Source: Clostridia bacterium | Lineage (GTDB): Bacteria > Bacillota > Clostridia > Oscillospirales > CAG-272 | Assembly (NCBI GenBank): GCA_017942005.1 | Contig: JAGAVJ010000045.1 | Location: 1-64,000 of the forward strand | Length of the DNA: 64,000 nucleotides | Reading direction: 5' to 3' | Part shown: positions 17,511-26,041 of the stretch, piece after piece | Layout of the letters: the number at the start of each line of letters is the position of its first letter | Position numbering within the stretch: position 1 is the first letter of the stretch | Notes under the pieces: generated by a model | What the model saw: the letters and a program-made list of their open reading frames with translations, nothing else | Told to the model about the DNA's origin: nothing | Databases searched by the model: none | Made by a program: the position numbers and the translations under genes

Positions 17511-17777
17511 GTCTGAAAATAAGATTTTCAAGAGAAACCATTAAAATGGTTTCTCTTACCGTGATTTTGTGACTTAACCGCCTACGGGCGCGTCACAACT
17601 CCACAATGAGAGGAGATCGGGCTGTCGCATTTACATGGCTCCATACGACTGTCGCATGCGACAGTCTGTAAAATTCGTCTTTTCGCTTTTTCAAGCGAAA
17701 AGGCGAATTCGGATCACTCCGTGATCCCGGGCTGTTGCATGTTTTCAACTTGCAACCACCCCATGGTCATATAAATG
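17511..17777 (+). repeat. Structured leader repeat, copy A (upstream of ttcA)
   Basis: It starts GTCTGAAAATAAGATTTTCA and continues through a GAGAAACCATT/AATGGTTTCTC hairpin, then TGACTTAACCGCC...GGGCGCGTCAC and AACTCCACAA. A second module follows, with CGGGCTGTCGC, AAAGCGAAAAG-type palindromes and GGATCACTCCGTGATCC. It ends in ATGGTCATATAAATG. The second module is an inverted version of the one at 36658-36830. The final ATG GTC ATA TAA is a three-codon open frame, not the ttcA start. Confidence 0.8.
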
Positions 17778-17821
17778 ATCATCATACGATATGGAATGTG
17801 AAAAGGAATACATCTTAGAAT

Positions 17822-18583
17822 ATGGATAATGGATTACGCAGAATGCTCAGTTATACGCGCCGTGCCATCGATGACTATGACATGATTGCTGAGGATGAAT
17901 GGATTGCAGTCGGTGTTTCCGGCGGAAAGGACAGCCTTTCCTTGCTTGTGACACTTGCAAATTTAGCAAAATTTCATCCAAAGCACTTTCATGTTGCAGC
18001 AATTATGGTCGATATGGGATGGGAGAACACGGACTTTTCAGGGATTCAGCATTTATGCGACACACTCGGCGTACCGCTTTACATTGAAGTGTCTGATATC
18101 ACACATATTGTGTTTGATGTACGGAAAGAAAAAAATCCATGTTCCCTGTGTGCAAAGCTGCGCCGCGGCACCTTGAATTCTGCTGCTGTTTCACATGGCT
18201 TTAAAAAAATTGCGCTGGGACATCACTTCGACGATGTCGTGGAAACCTTCATGCTGAATTTATTTTATGAAGGACGTCTCGGTGCGTTTCAGCCTGTAAC
18301 GTATCTTTCGCGTACCGATGTAACACTTATCCGTCCAATGATTTATGCGCCGGAAAAGGATATCCGCTATTTTGCCAGACATGCGGCACTGCCAATTCTG
18401 GAAAGTCAGTGTCCTGCAAACGGAAAAACCGAGCGCGAAACGATGAAGCAGTTTTTACACCAGCTTGACAAACAAAACAAAGGATTGAAGCACCGTATTT
18501 TCGGCGCATTACAAAAATCTGGAATTGACGGATATAAAGAAACCCATTTCAATACCTACGACGACCCAGATAAAAACGAATAA
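17822..18583 (+). CDS. ttcA: TtcA-like tRNA 2-thiocytidine biosynthesis protein
   Basis: This 253-residue PP-loop ATPase has SGGKDS at 33-38 and the paired cysteines Cys107 and Cys110 in NPCSLCAKLRRG, with a third at Cys197 in ESQCPANG. These match the TtcA iron-sulfur-cluster cysteines, which distinguish TtcA from TilS. The enzyme adenylates and thiolates a cytidine in tRNA. ALGHHFDDVVETF is another family signature. AAAAGGA at about 17801 serves the ATG at 17822. The gene has a long 5' leader (about 310 nt) formed by a dispersed structured repeat. Confidence 0.88.
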   Translation: MDNGLRRMLSYTRRAIDDYDMIAEDEWIAVGVSGGKDSLSLLVTLANLAKFHPKHFHVAAIMVDMGWENTDFSGIQHLCDTLGVPLYIEVSDITHIVFDVRKEKNPCSLCAKLRRGTLNSAAVSHGFKKIALGHHFDDVVETFMLNLFYEGRLGAFQPVTYLSRTDVTLIRPMIYAPEKDIRYFARHAALPILESQCPANGKTERETMKQFLHQLDKQNKGLKHRIFGALQKSGIDGYKETHFNTYDDPDKNE

Positions 18584-19008
18584 TTCTTTTCTGTATGTAC
18601 ATACTATCGGTATTCTAATCACGAAATCGAGTTTTTTGTATTTTTTCTGCGGATGAGCAGAATTACAAAACAGCTTCTTTTCTATGAGGAATCGCAATAT
18701 CATAAGAAAGGATGCTTTTGTACGTTCAGCATATCCTGTGCATACAAAAGCGCTGGTATGAACATGCAGAACCAAACACCCATCATCGCGTCCCGTTACT
18801 GTGACAATCTGGAACAAAGTGTGATTTTATGCAGACAAGCTTCCGACGACAGCACACAGCCGCCGCAGTACCGTTGTCTTTCTTCTCATTTATGCGGAAA
18901 AACGGATTGTATGCATGATCCCATGGAGTTAAGCAGCACAGAGGAAGGGTGATTTTTTCCTCCATTCTGTGAGCAGACAGAAAATCAAAAGGAATGCAAG
19001 CTTTCCCA
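18584..19008. other. Gene-poor interval between convergent ttcA and trmB
   Basis: No gene is convincing. An ATG at 18653, or the internal ATG 18758, opens a frame to 18952 whose C-terminal part contains CRQ, YRCLSSHLCGKTDC and acidic residues. It has no good ribosome binding site and no known relative, so I do not call it. The rest shows no repeats or RNA structure I recognise. Confidence 0.4.
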
Positions 19009-19040
19009 AAAAGAAAAAATCCTCCGCCAAAAAGCGGAGG
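19009..19040 (-). terminator. Terminator of trmB
   Basis: On the minus strand CCTCCGC, a short loop and GCGGAGG are followed by a T run, 26 bases after the trmB stop. Confidence 0.85.
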
Positions 19041-19065
19041 CATTACATCAAAACGATATGTATTT

Positions 19066-19788
19066 TTATTTGGAAGTGTCATCTTCTGTTGTTTCCGGTT
19101 TTTCAATTTTCGGCAGTATCTCCGGATTATGAGATGGTGCATATGCGACAACACGGTGGATAGGAAATCCTTTTTCAGAAAAATTCCGTTCGTATTCGGT
19201 GATGATATTCTCCTGATTCCATACACTATGGTGTAAATCATTGGTGATATTTTCACACCGCCATCCGTTTGCTTCAAATGACAATAGAGAATATGCAAAC
19301 AATCCGCTGTTATCGGTCTTAAACGTGACACTGCGGCCCGCATCCATGACCGTGCGGTATTGTGCCAAAATTGAACCGTACGTAAGACGTCGTTTTTCAT
19401 GACCGGATTTTGGCCATGGATCGGAAAAGTTCAGATAAATACCGTCGATTTCACCCGGTGCGAAATACTCTGTCAACGTATTTGCATTGGCAACGCAGAA
19501 CCGGATATTACAGTCTGCATCATCCGCAAACGCCGCGCTGCATTTTTCCATCGCGCAGAGGATGACATCCGGCACACGTTCTATTGCAAGAAAATTCCAT
19601 TCCGGATGTTTTTTTGCCATTCCTATTACAAAATCTCCCTTGCCGCAGCCAATTTCCAACATTAACGGCTTATCTGCATTCTGAAAAAAATGGCGTACAG
19701 TTCCTGGTTTTATGTCTGCGGCATCGATTAATAAATACGCAAGCGCCTGACGGCGCTCCTCACCGTGTTTCTTTTTTCTCATTCTCAT
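19066..19788 (-). CDS. trmB: tRNA (guanine-N7)-methyltransferase
   Basis: This 240-residue enzyme has the SAM-binding motif LEIGCGKGDF, ERVPDVI, and the signature YLNFSDPWPKSGHEKRRL with the catalytic Asp region, followed by TFKTDN. These identify TrmB, which makes m7G46 in tRNA. I chose ATG 19788 (MRMRKKKHGEERR) because GAAAGGA lies upstream and an upstream TTG would overlap it. The C-terminal 25 residues are acidic and variable. It is a single gene with its own terminator. Confidence 0.95.
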   Translation of the reverse strand: MRMRKKKHGEERRQALAYLLIDAADIKPGTVRHFFQNADKPLMLEIGCGKGDFVIGMAKKHPEWNFLAIERVPDVILCAMEKCSAAFADDADCNIRFCVANANTLTEYFAPGEIDGIYLNFSDPWPKSGHEKRRLTYGSILAQYRTVMDAGRSVTFKTDNSGLFAYSLLSFEANGWRCENITNDLHHSVWNQENIITEYERNFSEKGFPIHRVVAYAPSHNPEILPKIEKPETTEDDTSK

Positions 19789-20014
19789 GATGATAACAAT
19801 TCCTTTCAAATAACATGGAAATTATATAACGACTCCAGCAAAACCGGAACTTCCGCCCATGCGGATAACGTTTTTTCAGACCGTTGGAGACCTGAAGTTT
19901 TTGCACACAGGCAAAGAACAGCATATTCTGCCGCATATGATATAAAGTATACCACAATTCTTACCCAATTGCAAGATATCACAACAAAAAATAGCCAAAG
20001 GAGGCTAATTTCAA

Positions 20015-21364
20015 ATGGATAAGGACTTATTATTCCAATTCATGCGTACCCGGTTTCAAGAAGCAGGGTTCACGCCGGATGAAATAGATTTACATATTAC
20101 AAAATACAAAGAACAGTACAAAGATAAAACCGATGACGAAATGGAAGCGGATATCATGCGCCGCGGCGGTCCCTCCCGCATGGTTGCACGTGCCATTGAT
20201 AAACGGAATTCTGTGCTGATGAAAGACGCAGAGTATCGTGCATTTGTAGAAGGGTTGGACATTTCAAACGAAACTTCTGCAAAGCCGGACTCCAGTGGGA
20301 ATACAGCGGCATCTGCGGCGCAGCCGACGGAAACGGAACCGCCTTCCGAGAATACCGCAGTGTTCTCAGAGGAAGAAGACGTAAAAACCTATACCCCAGT
20401 ACAAAAAACGGATATGCAGGTGCAGAATCCTACACTGGAAGAAGATGACCCGCTCCGTACATGGTTTTCCGATGCTTCGTCAGCACAAAGTCTCAGAGAG
20501 GATGAACCGATTCCGGATGTTTTCCAAAAACGGATCAAGCCAGATTCGGTAAAGCAAACGGAAAAAACAGATTCAGTGCCCTTGATGTCTGAGGTACACA
20601 CCATTCCGCCGCTCAACGATCCGCCAATTCCCAGACCGCAAAACACACCGCCTCATAAAACCGCATCACAGGAAAACCGGTATTCGGCTTCTATGGAAGC
20701 AGATTTAAATCATACAAAAATCATCCACACTGCCTCCATTGAGCAGCAAGCAGTGCAGCACAATCCCACAGCACCGCGAAACGGAGACATGAATGGATCG
20801 CAGACAGAAACCAATGCATACCATTCCGATTCCTCAAGTCCCCATATGGTACGCAGAGAGCGCAGCCCGTCAAAAGCCAGCACAAAGCCAAAGAAGCAGC
20901 TGCCGGCGTTTCTGCGGCTCCCCGAAATTACCTATTGGGGAGAAGGCTCTGAAGAAGGGGTTCGGCGGTTCCGTATCCTGTTTGCAGTATCGCTGCCGTT
21001 TGTTATCATTCTGCTTCTTGCACTCACAGCCCTTTTGATTTTACTGACCGTCGGAATTACCGCCCTGATCATTGGACTTGTTGTATCTCTTGTTGCAGAG
21101 GTTGCCATTGGTTCCATCGTTTCGCTTGTGGGAATTATTTACGGCATTTCCCAATTGTTCCTCGTACTGCCAATCGGAATGTTTGAGCTTGGTCTTGGCA
21201 TTGCAGCCGTCGGTATCACCATGCTTGTCGGTATTTTGATTTACAATCTTGCTGTGCGGTTTCTGCCGTTTCTGCTTCGGAAGCTGTTCCACTTTGCAGG
21301 CTTTGCAAAAGGCTATGTACAGGATCTGTATTATTATGTGAAAGGAGAGTGCTATCGCAGATGA
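20015..21364 (+). CDS. DUF1700-like membrane protein with long linker
   Basis: This 449-residue protein starts with a HAAS/DUF1700-like helical domain (FMRTRFQEAGFTPDEIDLHI, about residues 8-75). A disordered Ser/Thr/Pro-rich linker of about 230 residues follows, then three or four hydrophobic helices (about 325-445). DUF1700 proteins are usually shorter and paired with PadR-type regulators and DUF4097 partners. Here its stop overlaps the DUF4097-like gene by 4 bases (ATGA), so the two are translationally coupled and probably form one envelope-associated unit. AAAGGAGG precedes the start. Molecular function is unknown. Confidence 0.75.
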   Translation: MDKDLLFQFMRTRFQEAGFTPDEIDLHITKYKEQYKDKTDDEMEADIMRRGGPSRMVARAIDKRNSVLMKDAEYRAFVEGLDISNETSAKPDSSGNTAASAAQPTETEPPSENTAVFSEEEDVKTYTPVQKTDMQVQNPTLEEDDPLRTWFSDASSAQSLREDEPIPDVFQKRIKPDSVKQTEKTDSVPLMSEVHTIPPLNDPPIPRPQNTPPHKTASQENRYSASMEADLNHTKIIHTASIEQQAVQHNPTAPRNGDMNGSQTETNAYHSDSSSPHMVRRERSPSKASTKPKKQLPAFLRLPEITYWGEGSEEGVRRFRILFAVSLPFVIILLLALTALLILLTVGITALIIGLVVSLVAEVAIGSIVSLVGIIYGISQLFLVLPIGMFELGLGIAAVGITMLVGILIYNLAVRFLPFLLRKLFHFAGFAKGYVQDLYYYVKGECYRR

Positions 21365-22407
21365 AACCCGGGTCTATCATTTTTTTGATCGTTTCTGTGT
21401 TCATTATTATTACTGGTCTTGTGTTGTGTACCATTGGCGGCAATATCGCCAAAGAACAGAACATCGCGCTGTTTTCTACCGATATCTCTGTCGTCAACGG
21501 AGATGTCATACGTTCTGAGATATTGGACGATACCGCAATCAACAAGGTGAAAATGAACCTGGATCACGTCAATATCCATATTCTGCACTCCGAAACCGGG
21601 AATGCTTATCTGGAACTGCGCAACTTTCAAGTCGGTACCTACGATTATTCCGTACAGAACAAAATGCTTCTCATTGATAATGAAACCAGCATTTTTTCCC
21701 TGATGCGCATTGCAGAAGGAAACTTTAATTTCAACGGCTTGCGGCACTATCTGACCTACCGGTCAGGGAAAAATACACAGAAAGAATTATATCTGTATTT
21801 GACCGATGATGCTTCTGTAAATTCCTTTGATATCACATGTAAAAGAGGCACGGTAACGCTGGAAAATCTGTCTTTCTCTACAGATTATAATGTCACATTA
21901 AGTGCAGGCGACATTGTCATGAATTCGATTTCTACAAAATCCATTATCAATCTGTCGACGAACAAAGGCATCATTACATTAAATGATGTCGCATTCCGGC
22001 AGGGAAATATCGTCGTTGGAAAAGGCGCTGCGGATTTGTACATCCATGGAATTCCCTTTGCTTTGGAGGTTCTCGTAGAGGAAGGCGACATCGACTGCGG
22101 ATATAAGGCGGCCAACGATTACGGCTTGAAATTTGTATTGGATGCAAACGGTACTGTGACATACAACGGCACAGAACAAACAGATCGGCCTTACATTTAT
22201 TCAAACAGTCCGACGCCTTATACACAAAGTCTTTCATCCGAAAGCGGCAATATTAATTGTGCAATCGGTGCCACTGGTATTTCCGGACGGTTTCGTCAAT
22301 TGTCTGAAGCACTTGCAAAAGAAGCAGAAACAGAAGATTTGGATGCAGTGGAAACCGTTCCGCCGCAATCAGAAGCCGTGGATTCCCATACAACGCAAAA
22401 CACATAA
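21361..22407 (+). CDS. DUF4097-like beta-helix membrane protein
   Basis: The ATG at 21361 overlaps the upstream stop (ATGA), with AAAGGAGAG upstream. The 348-residue product has an N-terminal membrane helix (about 5-28) and then regularly spaced short beta strands (VKMNLDHVNIHIL, VTLENLSFSTDYNVTLSAGDIVM, IITLNDVAF) typical of DUF4097 putative adhesin domains. The bulk should be extracytoplasmic. Pairing with a DUF1700-like protein is common in Firmicutes. The two-component system that starts 204 bases downstream could respond to the same envelope signal. Confidence 0.72.
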   Translation: MKPGSIIFLIVSVFIIITGLVLCTIGGNIAKEQNIALFSTDISVVNGDVIRSEILDDTAINKVKMNLDHVNIHILHSETGNAYLELRNFQVGTYDYSVQNKMLLIDNETSIFSLMRIAEGNFNFNGLRHYLTYRSGKNTQKELYLYLTDDASVNSFDITCKRGTVTLENLSFSTDYNVTLSAGDIVMNSISTKSIINLSTNKGIITLNDVAFRQGNIVVGKGAADLYIHGIPFALEVLVEEGDIDCGYKAANDYGLKFVLDANGTVTYNGTEQTDRPYIYSNSPTPYTQSLSSESGNINCAIGATGISGRFRQLSEALAKEAETEDLDAVETVPPQSEAVDSHTTQNT

Positions 22408-22439
22408 TTATATCCATTCTGAAAGAGATATATAAAACG

Positions 22440-22479
22440 CATGGGGCAGTATCAGTACCATACCTGATATTTCCCCATG
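22440..22479 (+). terminator. Terminator after the DUF4097-like gene
   Basis: CATGGGG and CCCCATG pair, extended by TATCAG/CTGATA, followed by a T-rich tract. Confidence 0.7.
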
Positions 22480-22611
22480 TATTATTATCTTATGAAACAC
22501 AAAACGATCAAATGGCGCTGCTTTTTGTTTCGTTTCAGTTTATATTATTGTGTTATGATAAGTTTGAGAATTAGATTTTCGCCGTTTAGAACGGAAATGA
22601 GGTGACCCGTT

Positions 22612-23286
22612 ATGTTTCATATCCTTGTAGTGGATGACGATAAACACTCACGACAGCTTTTCAAAGCAATCTTGGAAAACGAAAATTATACCGTATCAAC
22701 AGCGGAAGACGGAGAAAAGGCTTTGGAAATGATGGACAGTATGCATGTTGATCTTGTGGTTCTTGATGTTATGATGCCAAATATGGACGGATATGAGTTT
22801 ACACGGGTATTGCGTGAAACAGAAAACAATCTTCCGATTTTGATGGTTTCAGCAAAACAGCTTCCGGAAGATAAAAAGAAAGGGTTTCTTGTCGGTACGG
22901 ATGATTATATGACCAAACCGATAGACGAAGAAGAAATGCTGTTACGCATCAAAGCGCTTTTACGCCGTGCAAGAATTGTCAATGAGCGTAAAATTGAAAT
23001 TGGCAGTATCGTACTGAATTATGATACACTGACTGTGACAGGCCACGGACTGACACAGGAGCTGCCGCAAAAAGAATTTATGCTATTGTTCAAGCTGCTT
23101 TCCTATCCGGGAAAAATATTTACGCGAATTCAGCTTATGGACGAAATATGGGGTGCAGACAGCGATACCGGATGGGAAACCGTCACCGTACATATTGGAC
23201 GGCTGAGAAAACGGTTTGAAGGATGGGCAGAATTTTCGATTGAATCCGTCCGTGGGCTTGGATATAAGGCGGTGAAACATATTTGA
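22612..23286 (+). CDS. OmpR-family response regulator
   Basis: This 224-residue protein has a receiver domain with the acidic pocket Asp8/Asp9, phospho-acceptor Asp52 (VVLDVMMP) and Lys102 (MTKPID). A winged-helix DNA-binding domain of OmpR/PhoB type follows (KEFMLLFKLLSYPGKIFTRI, VTVHIGRLRKRFE). GAGGTGA lies before the ATG. It overlaps the kinase gene by 4 bases, so the pair is translationally coupled. Targets are unknown; the envelope genes just upstream are candidates. Confidence 0.95.
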   Translation: MFHILVVDDDKHSRQLFKAILENENYTVSTAEDGEKALEMMDSMHVDLVVLDVMMPNMDGYEFTRVLRETENNLPILMVSAKQLPEDKKKGFLVGTDDYMTKPIDEEEMLLRIKALLRRARIVNERKIEIGSIVLNYDTLTVTGHGLTQELPQKEFMLLFKLLSYPGKIFTRIQLMDEIWGADSDTGWETVTVHIGRLRKRFEGWAEFSIESVRGLGYKAVKHI

Positions 23287-24383
23287 AGCATGTACGAGTA
23301 CGAAAAAAACGAAATTGGGAAGAATGGTATCAGTATTTTTCCCTTGTCATGCTTTTTTCCGCAATTATATTCGGTATTTTGGTTGTGACAATCTGTCTGG
23401 CCGGTGTGATGCTGTGGCTGTTTATCAAAGTCGGGTGGATTGCGCAGCTGGAAACACTGGATCCGCTCAGAGTTGTTCTATTGATGGCATTGTTCAGCAT
23501 CATCATTAGTGCCTTGCTCACATTTTTCACAGTGAAAATACCGTTAAAACCGGTCAACCATATTGTAAATGATCTGAAACGGCTGGCATCCGGTGATTTC
23601 ACCACACGCCTGAAATATGGAAAACCCATTTCCAATCATCCGTATTTCAAAGCGATTGTAGTCAACTTTAATAAAATGGCAGAAGAGCTTGGCAATACCG
23701 AGATGCTGCGAAGCGATTTTATCAATAACTTTTCACACGAATTCAAAACACCGATTGTCTCTATTGCAGGATTTGCAAAGCTTTTGCGGCATGGAAATCT
23801 GACCCCCGAGCAACAGGATGAATACCTGCGTATCATTGAAGAGGAATCCATGCGGCTTTCTTATATGGCGACCAATGTATTGAATTTGACAAGAATTGAA
23901 AATCAATCCATTTTAACCGATATAACTGAATACAATCTTTCAGAACAGATTCGATCCTGTTTTTTAATTTTAGAAAACAAATGGTCAGTAAAAAATCTGG
24001 AGCTTGACATGGACTTCGGAGAATTCAACATCACAGCCAATGAAGAACTGTTAAAGCAAGTTTGGATTAATCTGCTCGATAATGCAATTAAATTTACTCC
24101 GGAATTCGGTTTGGTACGCATTGAAATCATGCAGGATGAAAATCAGCTGTCTGTTATTGTCTCCAATTCCGGAGATGAGATTCCGGCAGATAAAATTGAT
24201 AAGATTTTCAATAAATTTTATCAGGCAGATGAATCCCACAAGTCACAGGGAAACGGTGTCGGTCTTGCCGTTGTGAAAAAGATTGTCGATTTACACAAGG
24301 GAAATGTTTCTGTACAATCGCAAAACGGATGTACTTCATTTACTGTGGTGCTTCCGAATATTAATCATATCGAACTCACGTAA
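23283..24383 (+). CDS. Sensor histidine kinase with short extracellular loop
   Basis: The start is TTG 23283, overlapping the regulator's TGA. The 366-residue protein has two membrane helices (about 20-48 and 63-84) separated by only some 15 residues, then a HAMP domain, HisKA with His152 (NNFSHEFKTPI), and HATPase_c with N, G1 (SNSGDEI) and G2 (GVGLAVV) boxes. With almost no outside domain it may sense the membrane itself or a partner protein. The last codons (HIELT) and the stop are formed by a MITE-like end sequence (ATCGAACTCACGTAA), so the original C-terminus was probably replaced. Confidence 0.93.
   Translation: MKHVRVRKKRNWEEWYQYFSLVMLFSAIIFGILVVTICLAGVMLWLFIKVGWIAQLETLDPLRVVLLMALFSIIISALLTFFTVKIPLKPVNHIVNDLKRLASGDFTTRLKYGKPISNHPYFKAIVVNFNKMAEELGNTEMLRSDFINNFSHEFKTPIVSIAGFAKLLRHGNLTPEQQDEYLRIIEEESMRLSYMATNVLNLTRIENQSILTDITEYNLSEQIRSCFLILENKWSVKNLELDMDFGEFNITANEELLKQVWINLLDNAIKFTPEFGLVRIEIMQDENQLSVIVSNSGDEIPADKIDKIFNKFYQADESHKSQGNGVGLAVVKKIVDLHKGNVSVQSQNGCTSFTVVLPNINHIELT
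24369..24383 (-). repeat. MITE-like terminal repeat remnant inside the kinase 3' end
   Basis: ATCGAACTCACGT is identical to the right terminal repeat of the element at 16475-16656 and the end of the half-element at 3414-3500. It supplies the last four codons of the histidine kinase and, with the bases after it, the TAA stop. Confidence 0.7.
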
Positions 24384-24398
24384 AATAGAAAAAATGGG

Positions 24399-24426
24399 AA
24401 AAGGATGACATGTTTGTCATCCTTTT
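24399..24426. terminator. Bidirectional terminator between kinase and GH125 genes
   Basis: AAAAGGATGACA pairs perfectly with TGTCATCCTTTT. A and T runs on the two sides allow termination of both converging genes. Confidence 0.85.
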
Positions 24427-24521
24427 TCTATAGTTGGATTGGGAATGTGTATTCCGCAGAACCGTTAAAGAATTCCTTTTGCCAACACCGATTCGATGAA
24501 TTCTGCAAAGAGGGAATTGGA

Positions 24522-25778
24522 TCATGCAAACCAGGCACGTGTAAAGACGGAAGGATCATTTGCGTCAAAGCCTTCGTGCATATAACCGGTATCAGCATCG
24601 GTCGAAACAAGCGTATCAACCAAAGTGCGAATTTCTTCTTCATCCAACGCAGTCAATCCCTGCATAGAAAGCGCAATATGCCAGATATATCCTTTTGGTG
24701 TATGCGGACTGCCAACACCGCATGCCGCTTTTCCGCTGTAATAGAAGGGATTATCCTCACTTAATATAAAGCGGCGCGTATTCAGATAAACGGGATCATC
24801 CGGTGCACAGAAACCGAGATACGGTGCAGAAAGCAAGCTGGGTACATTGGCGTCATCCGCAAGAACACAGTTGCCAAAACCGTCTGTCTCGCAAGCATAC
24901 ATCTTCCCATATTTCGGATGGATCACGATACCGTAAATTTCAATGCCATGATAAATCTCTTCACAAAGCGTTTTGATTTTTTCAAGGAGCTTTGCAATAC
25001 GAACCTCATCTCCGCCAGCATTCGGGTATGCATGAAAAATTTCTTCAAGCTGCCGCAGAGAAACCACCGCAAACATGTTGGAAGCGATGGGGTAGCCAAA
25101 AGTACAGCTGTCATCGCTCGGACGGAAACCGGACCATGTCATACCGGTATAATTGACAGGATTTCCGCGTCCTTCATTGTGAAGGGTATCGATCCACGGA
25201 CAGCCGGTACGTGTGAAGCGATAAGAAGAGTTTTCCATATGATGCTGCTCTAAAATCCACAAATCGACAACCGTCTCTATGCTGGCAACAAATTTTTCAT
25301 CAAAGATGGAATCATCACCGCAGGACTTCCAATACAGGTATGCAAGTCGAATTGGATAACACAGAGAATCAATTTCATATTTACGTTCCCAGACCCAATC
25401 ATTCGCAACCGGTCTGTCATTGGTATAATGATGACCCACCGGCTCTAAATTGAAAGAATTGGCATATGGGTCACATCGGATATAAAACAACTGACGAACA
25501 ATCAATCCACGCAGAAGTGCACGAATTTCTGGATCTTCCTTTGTCAAAGGAAGATACTGTGTCACTTGTGCAGTAGAATCACGCAGCCACATTGCCGGAA
25601 TATCTCCGGTGTAAAGAAAGGTGGAACCATCCGGTAACAGTTCCGCCGTCGTTTCAAGCGTGTTTGGATAACAGTTGCGGTAAAGCTTTTCCAATTTCGG
25701 ATATTTTTTTAATTTTTCCGCAGTTTTTTCGATATGCGCAGTAACAGATGCTGGAATGGTTTTCATATTTTTGACCAT
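24522..25778 (-). CDS. GH125 exo-alpha-mannosidase, C-terminus cut by TGA
   Basis: This 418-residue enzyme matches the metal-independent GH125 family (former DUF1237): DIPAMWLRDSTAQVTQYL, NSFNLEPVGHHYTND, VWERKYEIDSLCYP, TGMTWSGFRPSDD and KGYIWHIALSMQGLTA. GH125 enzymes remove alpha-1,6-linked mannose. It stops at TGA after FTRAWFA, where relatives I recall read on as WFAW. The same frame continues SNSLFAEFIESVLAKGIL to TAA at 24465-24467, giving a normal-length 437-residue protein. So TGG has probably become TGA, removing the last helix. No signal peptide is present. Paired TTCAACTTTGTTGAA operators lie upstream. A start at ATG 25766 is possible. Confidence 0.88.
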   Translation of the reverse strand: MVKNMKTIPASVTAHIEKTAEKLKKYPKLEKLYRNCYPNTLETTAELLPDGSTFLYTGDIPAMWLRDSTAQVTQYLPLTKEDPEIRALLRGLIVRQLFYIRCDPYANSFNLEPVGHHYTNDRPVANDWVWERKYEIDSLCYPIRLAYLYWKSCGDDSIFDEKFVASIETVVDLWILEQHHMENSSYRFTRTGCPWIDTLHNEGRGNPVNYTGMTWSGFRPSDDSCTFGYPIASNMFAVVSLRQLEEIFHAYPNAGGDEVRIAKLLEKIKTLCEEIYHGIEIYGIVIHPKYGKMYACETDGFGNCVLADDANVPSLLSAPYLGFCAPDDPVYLNTRRFILSEDNPFYYSGKAACGVGSPHTPKGYIWHIALSMQGLTALDEEEIRTLVDTLVSTDADTGYMHEGFDANDPSVFTRAWFA

Positions 25779-25807
25779 GACTTCACACGTTCAGCATAGA
25801 TGAAACG

Positions 25808-25840
25808 TTCAACTTTGTTGAAATGTTCAACTTTGTTGAA
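25808..25840. promoter_or_regulatory. Tandem 15-bp palindromic operators before GH125
   Basis: TTCAACTTTGTTGAA occurs twice, at 25808-25822 and 25826-25840, starting 18 bases apart. Each is a TTCAAC/GTTGAA inverted repeat, the kind of site bound by dimeric repressors such as LacI or ROK regulators. No such regulator gene is in the window. Confidence 0.7.
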
Positions 25841-26041
25841 CAATGCGAAGATTTCCTTTTCCTTTCTTACTATAGTATGATTGTTTTTATTATATCATAT
25901 TCCTATAAAAAACACAAGAGTTACTATAACAAATTCATTTATTAAGATGATTTTAATATTGCACATTTTCAAATTCTGATCTTTACGCCTCATAGATATA
26001 TTGTTAAATGCAGCATAGAAATAAGGCAGGGAAGCTGTAAT

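Noticed and set aside
17511-17821. Known riboswitch class before ttcA
   Set aside because: The leader is structured, but I recognise no core of a described riboswitch or T-box, and the same leader precedes unrelated genes.
18653-18952. 99-residue open frame between ttcA and trmB
   Set aside because: It has no ribosome binding site and no recognisable domain; only the Cys-containing C-terminal part looks protein-like. Not strong enough to call.
329-24524. Genetic code in which TGA encodes Trp
   Set aside because: Two genes have TGA at expected Trp positions, but many intact genes end in TGA and use TGG for Trp, so the standard bacterial code applies.
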